Origin: Streptomyces liliiviolaceus
GTDB taxonomy: Bacteria > Actinomycetota > Actinomycetes > Streptomycetales > Streptomycetaceae
DNA length: 64,000 bases
Reading direction: 5' to 3'
Assembly (NCBI RefSeq): GCF_018070025.1
Contig: NZ_JAGPYQ010000004.1
Span: 27,483 to 91,482, forward strand
The notes beneath the pieces are model-generated. The model was given only the letters and a program-made list of their open reading frames with translations. It had not been told where the DNA came from and searched no databases. The position numbers were made by a program, and so were the translations under genes. Shown one piece after another: positions 1 through 9,578 of the stretch (position 1 is the stretch's first letter; every line of letters starts with the position of its first letter).

Positions 1-6
1 TGGCGC

Positions 7-378
7 TCACGGCGCCTCCTGGTGATCAAGGGCGTTCGATGCGGTCAACCGTGGAACCGTCGCGCGTGATGGCGGAAGCCGGGCGGGGCAGATCTGTGCG
101 CGGTGTGTGGTGCGGAAGACGAGCAGGGCCCAGTGCTCGGAGACGGGTCCGATCTGGGGAGCTCGGTAGGTGGAACCGTACGTATTGACGCTGTCCAGCT
201 GCCAGCTCTGGGCTTTGACGTGCTCGATCGCGGCAGCGAAGAGGTGCTCGGCCGCACGGCCCGGGACAGGAGGGTTGTTCAGCGGCACGCTGGTGGAGAA
301 CACGCGGTACTGCGTCCTACGGGCTTGAGCCGTGATCTCGCTGATCCAGTCGTCCCCGCTCGCCACATTCGCGGTCAC
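7..378 (-). CDS. Conserved-looking hypothetical protein, 123 aa
   Basis: No known domain was recognised. The frame stays open far upstream, but the protein-like part begins at a GTG at 378, preceded by a purine-rich GAGAGAGGG ribosome binding site five bases away, so this start was chosen. The N-terminal half reads as a compact alpha/beta protein (motif TQYRVFSTSVPLN near residue 25) and the last 20 residues look disordered. It is divergent from the small gene at 581. Third codon positions are mostly G or C. Function is unknown. Confidence 0.55.
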   Translation of the reverse strand: MTANVASGDDWISEITAQARRTQYRVFSTSVPLNNPPVPGRAAEHLFAAAIEHVKAQSWQLDSVNTYGSTYRAPQIGPVSEHWALLVFRTTHRAQICPARLPPSRATVPRLTASNALDHQEAP

Positions 379-580
379 GCAAGCCCTCTCTCTCGCTGTG
401 AGCTGCCCAGCAGCTCGCCCCGGCCAAACGTCCCCCTGGTGGCAGTAGTTGAGCCCGGCTGGCTGTGTCTGTTTCTTCGGGCTCTGGTCCGCTTTGTGTG
501 GAGGGCTCACCGACAGTGATGTCCGAGGAGTGTGGTGGGATGGCCGCGCTCTGTCGGTCGTTTGGTGGGAGATCGTTCCG

Positions 581-856
581 ATGTCTGTGTACCCGTCGCT
601 GGCCCGCGCTCTGGCGGAGGCTTTGGTGGATGTCCTCTGGTTCGTTGAGGGGTGCGAGGACGAGCAGATGGATCCGGATGACGCGGTCAAGGTCCTGGAG
701 GGCGTCGCCCATCTGGTGACGCAGCTGTCGAGTAATCAGAGAAGCGAGTTCATCGGCCTGCTCGGTTCGATGGCTGCAGAGGAGGCCGACCCTTTGCGCC
801 GTGCGTTCCTGGAGGGCTTCCCTGAAGGTTTCGGACTTGTTGAGGACGACTCCTGA
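581..856 (+). CDS. Small acidic hypothetical protein, 91 aa
   Basis: The frame is open from 449, but the ATG at 581 follows a GGTGGGAG ribosome binding site and opens a normal protein (MSVYPSLARALAEAL), while the upstream part is Trp/Cys-rich and unlikely. The product is acidic and mainly helical, with no signal peptide or recognised domain. Its stop lies only a few bases from the end of the ISL3 element that begins near 860, so the IS appears to have landed just past the gene. Confidence 0.55.
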   Translation: MSVYPSLARALAEALVDVLWFVEGCEDEQMDPDDAVKVLEGVAHLVTQLSSNQRSEFIGLLGSMAAEEADPLRRAFLEGFPEGFGLVEDDS

Positions 857-859
857 GCT

Positions 860-2584
860 GGGCTCTAGGCAGAGAGCAGGACGCGCTTGCGGAGGAGTTC
901 GAATCCTGCGCGGCCGAACATCTGGCGTTTGAGCATCTTGATCCTGTTGACGTGGCCTTCCACGACGCCGGAGTTCCAGGGCAGGGTGAGGCCGGCCGTG
1001 ACGGCGTCGAGGTCGCGCAGGAGGTGCTGAGCGAAGTGGCGAAGGCTGGGCAGGTCGGAGGTGGCACTGGCCGCCTCGATCCACTCGGGTAGTCGGTCGC
1101 CTTGTAGGTGAGTGAGCATGTGGGCGAAAGAACGCACGTGCTCGGCAAGTGCAGTCAGGTCGGGGCAGTTGGCCAGGACGGCTTTGAGCTGGACCCGGTC
1201 GCCTTCGGGCATGACGTCGGGGTGGGTGAGGAGCCAGCGCGTGACGGCGCGGGCCGACGGCGGGCGGGGCCCAACCGGTTGGGGCTTGCCGCGGAGATTC
1301 CTGCTGACGTAGTCGCGGACACTGGCGTAGCCGCGGGGATAGCCCTGTTCTTTGATCTCCTCCCATAGTTTCCAGGCGTTGGTGCAGCCTTCCTGCCAGC
1401 GCTGATCGAGGTAGGGCTTGTAGTCGTCGAGCCTGGTCGCACGGTTTTGCCACTGGCCGGTGAACATCTCTTCCGGGGTGGTGGCGCGGGAGAAGCGCAG
1501 GATCGTGTTGAGGGTCATGCCGAGCTGTCGGGCGATGGACCGCTTGCTGTGACCGGCGGCGAGGAGAGCGTGGATGGTGGCGTGCTTGGCCCGGGTGCGT
1601 TCGGCGAACCGGTGTCCCGTCGGCCAGGGAGACGACGTGACCGGCTCTGCCTCCTCCGGGGGTTCCTCCCGCTGCACCGGAGTGGGGCGTAAGCAGCCGC
1701 GGTGCCGGTAGACGCACTTCTCGGCGGCTTCGCCCAGGTTGTGCCAGAGGTGCCACCGGTCGGCGACCTGGAGGGCCTGCGGGGCGCCGCGGGTGGCGCC
1801 TTCGGCGAAGAAGGGGGCCCGGTCACGGCAGACGATCTCGATGCCGGGCCGCTCGGCGAGCCAGGCCGCGAGTGTGTCCGCCTCCCGGTCGGGAAGGAGG
1901 CCGACCGGGCGACGTGTCTCGACGTCAACGAGCACGGTTCCGTCGATACGGCCCTTGCGCTGGGCGTATTCGTCCACGCCGACCACCCGGGGTGTGGCGG
2001 TGGCGGGGTCCGGAAGCGAGGCGATCAGCCTCAGCAGGGTGTTCCGGCTGACCGGGACCCTGAAAGTGTCCGTCATCCGGGCGCCGGCCCGGCCCGCGAG
2101 CGCAAGACCGACCGACACCAGCGCCGACCGCAGCCGCTCGGTCCGTCGCCCGAACCTGCGGGTCAGGCCAGGAACTTGCTCGGCGAAGGTCTTCCGCTCG
2201 CAGGATTCCTCCTCGCAGACGAACCGCCGCACCCGCAACGACAGCTCGACGAACTTGCCCGCTGTCGGCAGATCACGAGGGAACCGCAGGTAGGAGCCGT
2301 GTATTCGACCCGACCAGCACCCGCACCCCGGGCAGGCCGCCCGCCCTGCGGTCGTACGGGCCTCGACCCGGACGGCCGTGTCGGTCACCTCTACCGATTC
2401 CACCAACACGTCCTCGACCGAGGAGAACAGCAGCTCGTCCAGCTGCGGCAGCACTTCGTTCACGGCGAAGGACTGTCGACTACACCACCATCCAGCCGAG
2501 CGATTTTCGGGCGAAGTCAACCCCCATCACGCGAAGATCGACAGTCACCCTGCGTACGCAACCACACGAAGTGGGCCAGAGCCC
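860..2584 (-). mobile_element. ISL3-family insertion sequence (boundaries tentative)
   Basis: The element is defined by an ISL3-type transposase. The short motif GGGCTCTAG begins at 860, and its near-match GGGCTCTGG is found inverted at 2576-2584; these may be the terminal inverted repeats. No matching 8-bp target duplication was found in the flanks (CCTGAGCT and GAAGTCAT), so the ends could be wrong or one flank has been rearranged. Confidence 0.45.
865..2463 (-). CDS. ISL3-family transposase, 532 aa
   Basis: DDE transposase of the ISL3 family (family knowledge). Visible parts are an N-terminal zinc-finger with cysteine pairs (CPGCGCWSG and a later CEEESC), a first catalytic Asp in VVGVDEYAQRKG, a second in VADRWHLWHNL, and the catalytic Glu in SGVVEGHVNRIKMLKRQMFG near the C-terminus. 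An insertion with an HTH-like segment (SIARQLGMTLNTILR) lies between the last two, as usual in the family. The frame opens at 2520, but the GTG at 2463 (VNEVLPQLDELLF) matches the usual family start. It appears full length. Confidence 0.88.
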   Translation of the reverse strand: MNEVLPQLDELLFSSVEDVLVESVEVTDTAVRVEARTTAGRAACPGCGCWSGRIHGSYLRFPRDLPTAGKFVELSLRVRRFVCEEESCERKTFAEQVPGLTRRFGRRTERLRSALVSVGLALAGRAGARMTDTFRVPVSRNTLLRLIASLPDPATATPRVVGVDEYAQRKGRIDGTVLVDVETRRPVGLLPDREADTLAAWLAERPGIEIVCRDRAPFFAEGATRGAPQALQVADRWHLWHNLGEAAEKCVYRHRGCLRPTPVQREEPPEEAEPVTSSPWPTGHRFAERTRAKHATIHALLAAGHSKRSIARQLGMTLNTILRFSRATTPEEMFTGQWQNRATRLDDYKPYLDQRWQEGCTNAWKLWEEIKEQGYPRGYASVRDYVSRNLRGKPQPVGPRPPSARAVTRWLLTHPDVMPEGDRVQLKAVLANCPDLTALAEHVRSFAHMLTHLQGDRLPEWIEAASATSDLPSLRHFAQHLLRDLDAVTAGLTLPWNSGVVEGHVNRIKMLKRQMFGRAGFELLRKRVLLSA

Positions 2585-2628
2585 GAAGTCATCGACATAG
2601 CCACCACCGGGGAATGTGCTGCAGGGTC

Positions 2629-3636
2629 TCAGGGTGTTGGTGGAGCTATCTGCACCACCGTATGTTCCGGGTTTGTCTGGCTGTTGCTTCGTTCCAGAAC
2701 GGCGGACCACCATGCGGCTCCGTCTTCGATGTACCTCAGCAGGACTCCCTCACGGAGGGCCCAGGGGCAGACGGTAGCTGATGCGACTCCTGTCAGCTTC
2801 ATGACGGTGTGGCCCACGATGGCTCCTGCCAGGCTCTGGCCGGCTCGTGGAGCTGAGATCCCCGGCAGCTGTGCCCGCCCGGCGGCCGGTAGCGCCGCGA
2901 GGCTGTCGATGCACTCCCGCAGATCACTGCATGACAGGTGGCGGGTGACGAAGGGGCCCTGGCGTCCGGGGGCGGCGCCGCTGAGGCGGGCCAGCTGCTG
3001 GAAAGTGCGCGAGGTCACCACTGCTGTCCGTGGTCCCTCCCAGCGGACTCGGGCTGAGACATCCCGCAGGGCATGGCGTGCGGTACGGCGCAGCGCTTTC
3101 AACCTGCGTCTGCTGGGCGGGTCCTCGTCCTCGAAGAACTGCTGGGTCAGGCGGCCGGCACCGAGGGGCAGTGCCGCGACGAAGTCGGGCAGGCGACCGC
3201 GGCCGAAGGCGATTTCGAAGGAGCCTGCGCCGATGTCGAAGAGCACGAGCGGGCCGGCCTGCCAGCCCATCCAGCGGCGGGCTCCCAGGAAGGTCAGTTC
3301 GGCCTCCACCTCGGCCGGAAGCGTGCAGAGGAACGTATCGGTGTCGGCGTGGATGGCCTGCAGTACTTCGTGGCGGTTGGGTGCGTTACGTACCACGGCC
3401 GTCGCAAAGGCCAGCGGCGCGCTGGCGCCCCACTGCCGGGCCGCCCTGCTCGCTGCGGAGATCGCCGCAGTGAGTTGTTCGACCGACTCGCCGGGCAGGA
3501 GTCCTTCGGCGTCGGTCTGCTCGGACAGGCGCAGCCTCCACTTGGCGGTGTGAACAGGTAGCGGAACACCGCCTTCCACATCCGTTACGACCAGCCGGAC
3601 CGTCTTGGATCCCACATCCACCACACTCATCCGCAT
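2629..3636 (-). CDS. Ppx/GppA-family phosphatase, 335 aa
   Basis: Exopolyphosphatase / guanosine pentaphosphate phosphohydrolase family, with an ASKHA fold (family knowledge). Visible motifs are the first phosphate loop near residue 5 (VVDVGSKTVRLVV), the ATAVVRNAPNR region, the second phosphate loop LVLFDIGAGSFEIAFGRG, the LPLGAGRLTQQF stretch, and WALREGVLLRYIED near the C-terminus, which is typical of actinobacterial Ppx homologues. The usual SNS of loop 1 is GSK here, so activity could differ. It is a cytosolic single-gene unit. No partner gene is adjacent. Confidence 0.8.
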   Translation of the reverse strand: MRMSVVDVGSKTVRLVVTDVEGGVPLPVHTAKWRLRLSEQTDAEGLLPGESVEQLTAAISAASRAARQWGASAPLAFATAVVRNAPNRHEVLQAIHADTDTFLCTLPAEVEAELTFLGARRWMGWQAGPLVLFDIGAGSFEIAFGRGRLPDFVAALPLGAGRLTQQFFEDEDPPSRRRLKALRRTARHALRDVSARVRWEGPRTAVVTSRTFQQLARLSGAAPGRQGPFVTRHLSCSDLRECIDSLAALPAAGRAQLPGISAPRAGQSLAGAIVGHTVMKLTGVASATVCPWALREGVLLRYIEDGAAWWSAVLERSNSQTNPEHTVVQIAPPTP

Positions 3637-4428
3637 GAACAGGCCCCTACCCGCACAGAAAATCGCCAGCTACAGCATCCCGGCCACCTTCGCCCTCGCT
3701 CTACGCTGTCGTGTACGCGGTCCACCGACCGAGCTTCGAATAGGCGCACTGTCAGCACGGCGCGGCGATCGCACCGAACCTTCGAGGACCGGCTGGCAGA
3801 CCCCATGGCCAGGGCTTGAGAGCCCTGGCCGTGGGGGGTTAGCAGGCGTCGATCGTGTCGCCGCCCATGCGTACCGCTCGCGTGTCAGCGAGTGCACGTG
3901 CCACTCGTCTTCCGAATTGCTCAGAGGCTGATCTCGAAGAGTTGGGAGAGCCGTTTGAGCCCCATCGCCTCGTCCGTATCAAGGCGTGTCCGAACGGGTG
4001 GGGGCCGGCTGAACGGGAGGGTTGTCGCGTGCGCTGTGTGGGCGGGGGGCGGGTGTTGGGGGTGGTGGGGCGAATGGGTGAGCGGTCAGTCGTTGGGCGG
4101 CGGTGGGTCGTTGTACAGGTATGGGAGTTTTCCGTGACGGTCCGGGTTCGGGTGTATGGCGTGCCGTGCGGGCGCAGGCTGTCTGCATGGCGTGTGGTGT
4201 ACGGCAGCACGGTGGCGCTGGGGTCTGTCCGGGGACGGAGGAGCTCCGGTTTCCCCCGCACGCACGGACTGCAGTCGACACGGTTTCCGGCTCCAATACA
4301 GGCCGGTGGGCGGTCGTGGCGAGGGCGGTGCTGATCGTCTGCGCCGCCCTCTCGATCATTGCCGCGACGGTGTCGACCCTCCTGCGCACCGGCTCCTGAT
4401 ACTGCTCCTTACGGCATGCGGTGAAGGG
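3637..4428. other. Gene-poor subtelomeric stretch
   Basis: No convincing gene. A hairpin with stem GGCCAGGGCT lies at 3807-3830 and resembles a terminator for leftward transcription. Just right of it, several short leftward frames end close together (stops near 3839 and 3921) and look like the tail of a lost gene. A rightward frame ending at 4399 finishes with one possible membrane helix (VLIVCAALSIIAATVSTLL), but its upstream part is not protein-like. Confidence 0.4.
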
Positions 4429-4695
4429 TCATTCGTGCGGGGGGTCCGCAGACGGGGTACATGATCCGGTCGCATCGCCGCTCGTGCCCGTGGGGCCACT
4501 TACGGCGGCCGGCCAGGCGGTCTCGGGTGCGCGGGTGCTGCCTGTGCGCGCGGCGTTGGCGTCGGCCTCCTGCATTTCGGTGCACCAGCGGCAGTGGCCG
4601 GTGCACGAGGGGCGGCTGTCCTGCCAGTAGGCGCCGAGGAGTTCGGCGCGCACGCCGGAGGTGTATTCGTCACGTTGGCGCGGCTGCTGGCTCAT
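4429..4695 (-). CDS. Small hypothetical protein, 88 aa
   Basis: The frame begins MSQQPRQRDEYTSGVR and carries two cysteines and a tryptophan in a compact cluster (CTGHCRWCTEMQ), suggesting a small metal-binding or disulfide-bearing motif. The C-terminal half is Pro/Ser/Thr-rich and looks disordered. No ribosome binding site clearly decides between the ATG at 4695 and one at 4740. Function is unknown. Confidence 0.4.
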   Translation of the reverse strand: MSQQPRQRDEYTSGVRAELLGAYWQDSRPSCTGHCRWCTEMQEADANAARTGSTRAPETAWPAAVSGPTGTSGDATGSCTPSADPPHE

Positions 4696-4953
4696 GCCGG
4701 CCACAACACCGGCGGGTGGGTGGGGGTTGTGGCCCGTCATGCCACAGCATCGGCTCCGTGATCAGCCCGCGATGCGATGGCCGCTCTGGAGCGGACCGTC
4801 AGCTTCGGCCTGTGCCGGGCTTTCGCCCTTTCTGTCCAGCGATGCTTGCGGTCGTTTCGGGGCAGGCGTGCGGCCCGTCATGCCCGACTGCTCACCTGGC
4901 GGAGAAGGGGTCCGTGCCCGGTACCGGCCGGTGTCGGTACAAGGGCTCGCGGT

Positions 4954-5337
4954 TCAGTGTTCCGGTGGCCGGTCCGGGGTGCTGTCGCGTGCGGCCTCGG
5001 CCGCCTGCGGCAGCGTGGGGAATACCCGGAAGTGTTCCCGCGTGCCGGTCACCGTCAGTAAGTGCTCCACGTGCTGGGGCAGCGGGCCGATCAGCCAGGG
5101 CAGAGCATGGCCCCGCTGCAGCGGTATCAGTAGGGTGTTGAACGCCTCGGGGCCCAGGTAGGCCACACCGGACAGGTCCACAACGACCCGCTTGCCGGAG
5201 TGCTCCGCCGACTGCACCGCCAGATCAAGCAACTCCACGTCCTCATCGCCATCCAGGTCACCCTCCAGCACCACCAGGGCAAGATGCGGCCACTCCAATA
5301 TCAGACGGACCGGGCTCTTTCCTGGAGGACTCGACAT
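4954..5337 (-). CDS. STAS-domain protein (anti-sigma antagonist-like), copy 1, 127 aa
   Basis: STAS fold: beta strand LALVVLEGDLD, then the VVVDLSGVAYLG strand and an EAFNTLL helix. In active SpoIIAA/BldG-type antagonists this turn reads D-S-S/T-G, with the serine phosphorylated by the partner anti-sigma kinase. Here it reads GPEA, so phospho-control is probably lost. The protein is about 80% identical by eye to the copy at 11146-11529, and about 35 bp of upstream DNA is also shared, so the pair arose by duplication of gene plus promoter. No anti-sigma factor gene is adjacent. Confidence 0.8.
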   Translation of the reverse strand: MSSPPGKSPVRLILEWPHLALVVLEGDLDGDEDVELLDLAVQSAEHSGKRVVVDLSGVAYLGPEAFNTLLIPLQRGHALPWLIGPLPQHVEHLLTVTGTREHFRVFPTLPQAAEAARDSTPDRPPEH

Positions 5338-5372
5338 ACATCCTATTTTCCCCCTGCGGCGACCGTCACGCG
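4954..5372. repeat. Dispersed direct repeat, copy 1 (STAS gene plus upstream DNA)
   Basis: This segment is matched in the same orientation at 11146-11562. The match includes the 5' flank TCCTATTTT(C/G)CCCCTGCGGC, so the promoter region was duplicated with the gene. Confidence 0.75.
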
Positions 5373-5975
5373 CAGCCAGCTCGCCCCGCCGCGTAGCGAG
5401 CGCCTCGCGGCGGACTGCGAGTCCAGCTCGTGCGTAGAGCTGTGAGCCGCTCGGCTATCTTGTCCCGCTCGACCGTCGGGAACAGGGGTTCCGGATCCGG
5501 GGTCGCGGCATCCTGTGACGCCGCGGGGCTGGTCCGCTTTCTGTGGGTCGTACGTCTGCTCGTGTGCGCTTTCCTGCGCGTCGTGCCGGATATGCGGAGC
5601 GGCATGGCCCTCAGCCGTGCAGCCGGTCAACGCCCGGTGTCGGCCCCGGGCAACGCGATGCCTCTTGCGAACACACGTGGTTGTGACACGGGCGGGAGTA
5701 AGGTGGCAAGAACACGGTCACACTTCTCCCGCTGCCCCAGGGCTGCGAATGAGGCGTCCCCCTTCCCCGTGCTGTGCTCCCTCGCCCCGCTTTCGTTCAG
5801 CGAGAGCGGGCACAACCGCCACGAGGTTGGCCGCAGTCGACTCGGGCCATCAGCCGCCATCATCCGTCTCCTCGGATGGGTGCACGACGTCCGTCGGCCG
5901 AGTCCAACCCGCATCGCCGCCCGCCGAGCCTGGCATCAACCATTCGTCCACGTACGGCAGCTGGCAGGAGCTTTC
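5338..5975. other. Intergenic stretch with a possible gene relic
   Basis: No intact gene. On the minus strand near 5420-5500 a short frame (PLFPTVERDKIAERL then TALRTSW) resembles the beginning and end of a common small Streptomyces protein with the middle deleted. This is a recollection-based guess. The rest shows no protein-like frame. Confidence 0.3.
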
Positions 5976-6401
5976 ATGACCACCGCACTGCAACCTCCGC
6001 TTCCCTCCCACCCCCTCCTGCGCCTGCGCCTGGCACCTCAGGGCGGCATGTCCCGCGCCATCGATGGAGCGTGGTGGCCCCGTTCGTACGACCTGCTCGC
6101 CGAACTCCCCCGACTGATCGCCGAGTTGCCGCCCGTATGGGGTCAGATCACCAGCGTCACGGTCAACGCGGCGACCTGGTCCGCTGTGCCTGGCCGGATG
6201 CTCGTCTCCAACCAGGTCGTAAGGCTGCACAGGACCCTCACGGCATCCGCCGCGCACACCATCATCCTTCTCGCACCCGGCCAGGGGCGCTGGGACCTGA
6301 CGGTCGTGCCGCCGAATACAACCGAAGAGGCCGCGGAGCCGCTCATGGCGGCCGTGGCGGACGGTCAGGCGCGAGAAGCTGCGAAGAAACCTCGATGTTG
6401 A
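5976..6401 (+). CDS. DUF5994-family protein, 141 aa
   Basis: The ATG at 5976 has a GGCAGGAG ribosome binding site. The protein carries the DUF5994 signature near residue 28 (AIDGAWWPRSYDLLAELPRL), then a strand-rich middle and LLAPGQGRWDLTVVPPNTT. The family is restricted to actinobacteria, and its function is unknown; it is often near regulatory and stress genes. No membrane segment. It appears full length and monocistronic. Confidence 0.75.
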   Translation: MTTALQPPLPSHPLLRLRLAPQGGMSRAIDGAWWPRSYDLLAELPRLIAELPPVWGQITSVTVNAATWSAVPGRMLVSNQVVRLHRTLTASAAHTIILLAPGQGRWDLTVVPPNTTEEAAEPLMAAVADGQAREAAKKPRC

Positions 6402-7229
6402 TCCCGTGGGCCCAGGCGAGGGACGCGAGCGCGTGCGGAGCGCGGTTCGGTGCGGACCGCGCTACCCAGCGTGGACAAAGAAGCCCATGCTGCACGGACC
6501 CGTTTACGGCACAGATCATCTCAAGCTCTGTCGACAGCACGTTCATTCCGGCGACGGCATCGGACTGGCACGACGGCCGTCTCGGCTGACCGGCGTCAAG
6601 CTCCCGGCGCTGCCCGCTCGGTACCGGCGCCGATGAGGATCTGTTCGGCACTCGTGAACGCCCTCGCGGAACGACGGCTTCTCTTGCGCGCCGGCCGGCA
6701 GGAGCACACAGTCCGAAGAACTTCGGCACGCACTGAGGCAGCACTGGTAGACCACACAGCGACTGCTCCACATCTAGGCGGCTTTTTTTCGTTCTATTCC
6801 GTACGGACAGAACAGGAATGACATATCGTCATACTGCAACCTCGTCGCGTCAACAGGACGCTGTCATAGAGAGGTTCTTTTCCGCAGCAGAGCGAGCCTG
6901 CGGAGCGCGAGAGCCGGGCCCCGCATTCGCTCCCACGGATGTCGGCGAAGCCCGGAAGCGTCCCCCGCGGCAGCTCCATACCGGAACAGTTCACACTGTC
7001 CCGGTGGCCTGAGGGGAATGCACCGCGGCGCCACCGGGGGGATACGTCGCGCAGGGCATGAGGCCGCCGCGCTCGAAGCGGCGGCCTCCGCCACGACACC
7101 CCGCGCGAGGTTCTTTGATCCATCGCACGGTCCGTGACCGGGGTGCGCCACGCAAAGAGAGTGAACCCGATCCGCAGACCGCGGCCCCTCCCCGAAAGCG
7201 CCTGTACGGAGAGCCCGACGTCGCCAGCC
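6402..7229. other. No convincing gene
   Basis: Frames here are short, Arg/Pro/Ser-rich and compete on both strands. Around 6790-6830 there is a T-tract and a small dyad (ATTCCGTACGGA), possibly the remains of a regulatory region. Nothing else is supportable. Confidence 0.4.
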
Positions 7230-7470
7230 TTTGCGGCCAGTGCGGCCAGCGGCCCCATGGTGAGGCGGTCGCCGTTGTGCCTGACGTCGCCGAAGCGCTC
7301 TGCGATCTCAAGGACCGCGAAGCCGTCCGCCGCGACCTCGAGCCGGAGAACATCCTGTTGCCTTGAAGGCCACTGGCGCGGGGCCGCCTTCGACATCGCC
7401 CACTGCGCCGCAGCGGCCAGCGCCCGGCCCCGTGCCCTGGGCCGGGCAGGACGGGCATTGAGACGGCGCT
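7230..7470 (+). pseudogene. Relic of a Ser/Thr protein kinase
   Basis: The frame ending near 7366 reads VAEALCDLKDREAVRRDLEP then ENILL, which matches the Hanks-type catalytic loop (HRDLKPENILL) with the catalytic-loop His replaced by Arg and the loop Lys by Glu. After a stop, the neighbouring frame continues EGHWRGAAFDIAHCAAAAS, which fits the next kinase segment (ADFGIARYAEA) with the DFG Asp changed. So the gene is frameshifted, has lost catalytic residues, and the N-lobe is not recognisable. Confidence 0.5.
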
Positions 7471-7494
7471 GGAGAGGGGGTGTCGGTTCACGGG

Positions 7495-8235
7495 TTACGG
7501 GGTGTCGGTCTGTGTGAAGTCTCCGTCGAAGGTGTTGTCGATGACGTGCTGGGCGAGTTCGGTGAGGCGCAGGTGGTGGGGGCGGGCGTAGGTGCGCATG
7601 GCACTGAAGGTTTCGTCGAGGCTGAGGTTGTAGCGTTCGGACAGGACGCCCTTGGCCTGTTCGATGATGACGCGGCTGGCCAGGGCGGCCTGGAGCTGCG
7701 CCTTTTCTAGGTGGCCCTGTTCGATGGTGCGCTGCTGGAGGATGGCGATGGTTGCGACGTCGGCGATGGCCTGGCCGATCTGGATGTCGGTGTCGCTGAG
7801 GCGGCGCAGGCGGGTGCCGAACAGGTTGACGGCTCCGATGACCTCGTGGCGCAGTTTCATCGGCAGGGCGTGGGTGACGGTGAAGCCGGCTGTTCGGGCC
7901 TGGGCGGCGAAGGGGCCGAAGTCGAGGGTGGCGGCGCCTGAGGTGAGGCTGATGTTCAGCTGGGCCTGGCCGGTGTGGTAGCAGCGGACGCAGGGGCCTT
8001 GGTTGTGCTGGAGGGCGAAGAGTTCCAGGAGTCGGGTGTGCTCGTCGGAGGCGGCGATGAGCTGGAGTTCGCCGTGCTGGTCGACGATCATCACGCCCGC
8101 TGCGTCGACGTCGAGGAGTTCGACGCAGCGGGTGGACAGGCGGTACAGGAAGTCGATGAGGTCGAAGTCCTCGGTGAGCGTGTCCACGGCCTCCACGAGG
8201 ACGTCCAGTACCCGCTGTTGACCTGTCATCGTCAT
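7495..8235 (-). CDS. GAF-ANTAR regulator, 246 aa
   Basis: N-terminal GAF sensor domain (residues about 20-165, with QGPCVRCYHTGQAQLNISL), then a C-terminal ANTAR domain (about 180-235: SRVIIEQAKGVLSERYNLSL). ANTAR proteins bind paired RNA hairpins and prevent transcription termination (family knowledge). The start overlaps the stop of the upstream gene as TGATG, so the two are translationally coupled. The conserved ANTAR Ala, Gly and Met positions are present, suggesting an active protein. Confidence 0.85.
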   Translation of the reverse strand: MTMTGQQRVLDVLVEAVDTLTEDFDLIDFLYRLSTRCVELLDVDAAGVMIVDQHGELQLIAASDEHTRLLELFALQHNQGPCVRCYHTGQAQLNISLTSGAATLDFGPFAAQARTAGFTVTHALPMKLRHEVIGAVNLFGTRLRRLSDTDIQIGQAIADVATIAILQQRTIEQGHLEKAQLQAALASRVIIEQAKGVLSERYNLSLDETFSAMRTYARPHHLRLTELAQHVIDNTFDGDFTQTDTP

Positions 8236-8969
8236 CAGTCCCTGTCTGTGGACGGAGTGGCCGTCCCGTCTCGATTGTTCCGGAAGTGCAGCCGCCGGGC
8301 CACCACTTCGTCGGCGGTGGTGAGCAGTGGTTGTTCGGTGCGGTAGGCGTGGGCGCGCAGCATGGCCATGGCTTCGGTGAGGGAGGCGTTGGCCTGGACG
8401 CTGATGATGCCCGCGGCCTGGTGGACGGCGGCACGGTGCAGTGTGGCGTGTGGTTCTGCTTGGGCGAAGGACTCCCGCCACTTGCCGTGGAGTATCAGTG
8501 CGGAGGTGATGGCGGCGGCCATCACGAGTGCGTCGTCGATCTGGGCGGGGTCCAGTGCGGCGGCGCTGGCGCGCTGTGCGGTGAGAACGCCGAGGGAAGC
8601 GGCTCCCAGGTGCAGGGGGAAGCAGAAGAGTGCTCGCACGCCGAGGCGTGCGGCCTCGGGCAGGAAGGCCGGCCACCGGTGCGGATCGCTGTGTTCCAGA
8701 TCGCCTACCGCGATCAGGGACCGGTTGCGGTAGGCGTCGAGTCCCGGGCCCTCGCCGAGGGTGAACTGGATGTCTTCCAGGAGGGCGCTGCGGCCGGGGG
8801 TGGACCACACCGTCTCGGTCAGGGACCCGTTGGTTCCCAGGGAGACGGCGATGCCGTCCACGGCGAGTGCGCGTGCGCAGCGTGCCGGGTCGCCGCCGAG
8901 AGGACCGGAGCCGCTTCCTGCGGGAAGATCACGCAGGATACGGGCCATGATGGCGCTCGTGCCGGTCAT
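8235..8969 (-). CDS. GAF-ANTAR regulator, 244 aa
   Basis: Similar architecture to the downstream gene: a GAF-like domain (residues about 35-165, with LGEGPGLDAYRNRSLIAVGD and RALFCFPLHLGAASLGVLTA) followed by a short ANTAR segment (AAVHQAAGIISVQANASLTE). The ATG at 8969 was chosen; an internal ATG seven codons later is an alternative. It is first in a two-gene operon with overlapping TGATG. The two products may act as a sensor pair on one set of RNA targets (inference). Confidence 0.82.
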   Translation of the reverse strand: MTGTSAIMARILRDLPAGSGSGPLGGDPARCARALAVDGIAVSLGTNGSLTETVWSTPGRSALLEDIQFTLGEGPGLDAYRNRSLIAVGDLEHSDPHRWPAFLPEAARLGVRALFCFPLHLGAASLGVLTAQRASAAALDPAQIDDALVMAAAITSALILHGKWRESFAQAEPHATLHRAAVHQAAGIISVQANASLTEAMAMLRAHAYRTEQPLLTTADEVVARRLHFRNNRDGTATPSTDRD

Positions 8970-9578
8970 GTCACCGCTCTCAGGCTTGCCGAGAAGGCGC
9001 CACCCGAGGTGAGCAGCAACCCTGGACACCCTACACAGGGTGCATGGACAGGTACCGCGAGCGCGGGTAGGGCCGGAGAGCGTATTTCTGACCGTTCCGG
9101 CGGACAAAGCTTCCTCGCCTGCCGCGGTTGTGCCGTAATGGGGTGAGCGGGAGCAGACCGCGCCGGACACGGCGTCCGCGCCGAGCGCAGGGCGTCCGGG
9201 TCCGGCACGATCTGGTCCGCCGTGCTCCCTGTTCGGGTCGGGGAGCACGGACCGGTTGCGAGAACACCCTGCGGGTCCCCCGGATTCGCTGAACGGTGTC
9301 CTCGCGTCGGTTGTCCCTGCCGGGCGCCTGGGGAAGGCGGGATGCAGCCCGGCGCGACAGCGGCAAGGACATGAGATGGAGTTGTGTTGTCGGCGATGCG
9401 GCTCCAGCCTGCTTGGGGTCGGACAGGACCACGACCCAGGGGCAGGGGGCCAGGAGAAGCGGCGCAGCGCGGTGTCCGGCTGCGGCGGCTGTCGCCCTCC
9501 ACGCTAGAGCCCGTGCCGGGGGAGCGGAACGTGAATTCCGGACGTGCGCCACACCACGGTGTTCGCATAAAACTGCCT
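8970..9578. other. Intergenic, no convincing gene
   Basis: All frames are Arg/Pro/Gly-rich without conserved features. This stretch should hold the promoter of the GAF-ANTAR operon. Nothing else is recognisable. Confidence 0.4.

Noticed and set aside
317..1756. Long 479-codon minus-strand frame
   Set aside because: Shadow of the ISL3 transposase in another frame; Arg/Pro-rich with no motifs.
1702..3553. Long plus-strand frames over the transposase and Ppx genes
   Set aside because: They mirror the two minus-strand genes, whose motifs are clear; the plus-strand products have no recognisable features.
6794..8434. 546-codon minus-strand frame
   Set aside because: It overlaps the kinase relic and the GAF-ANTAR gene; most of it is Arg/Pro/His-rich, typical of an antisense high-GC frame.
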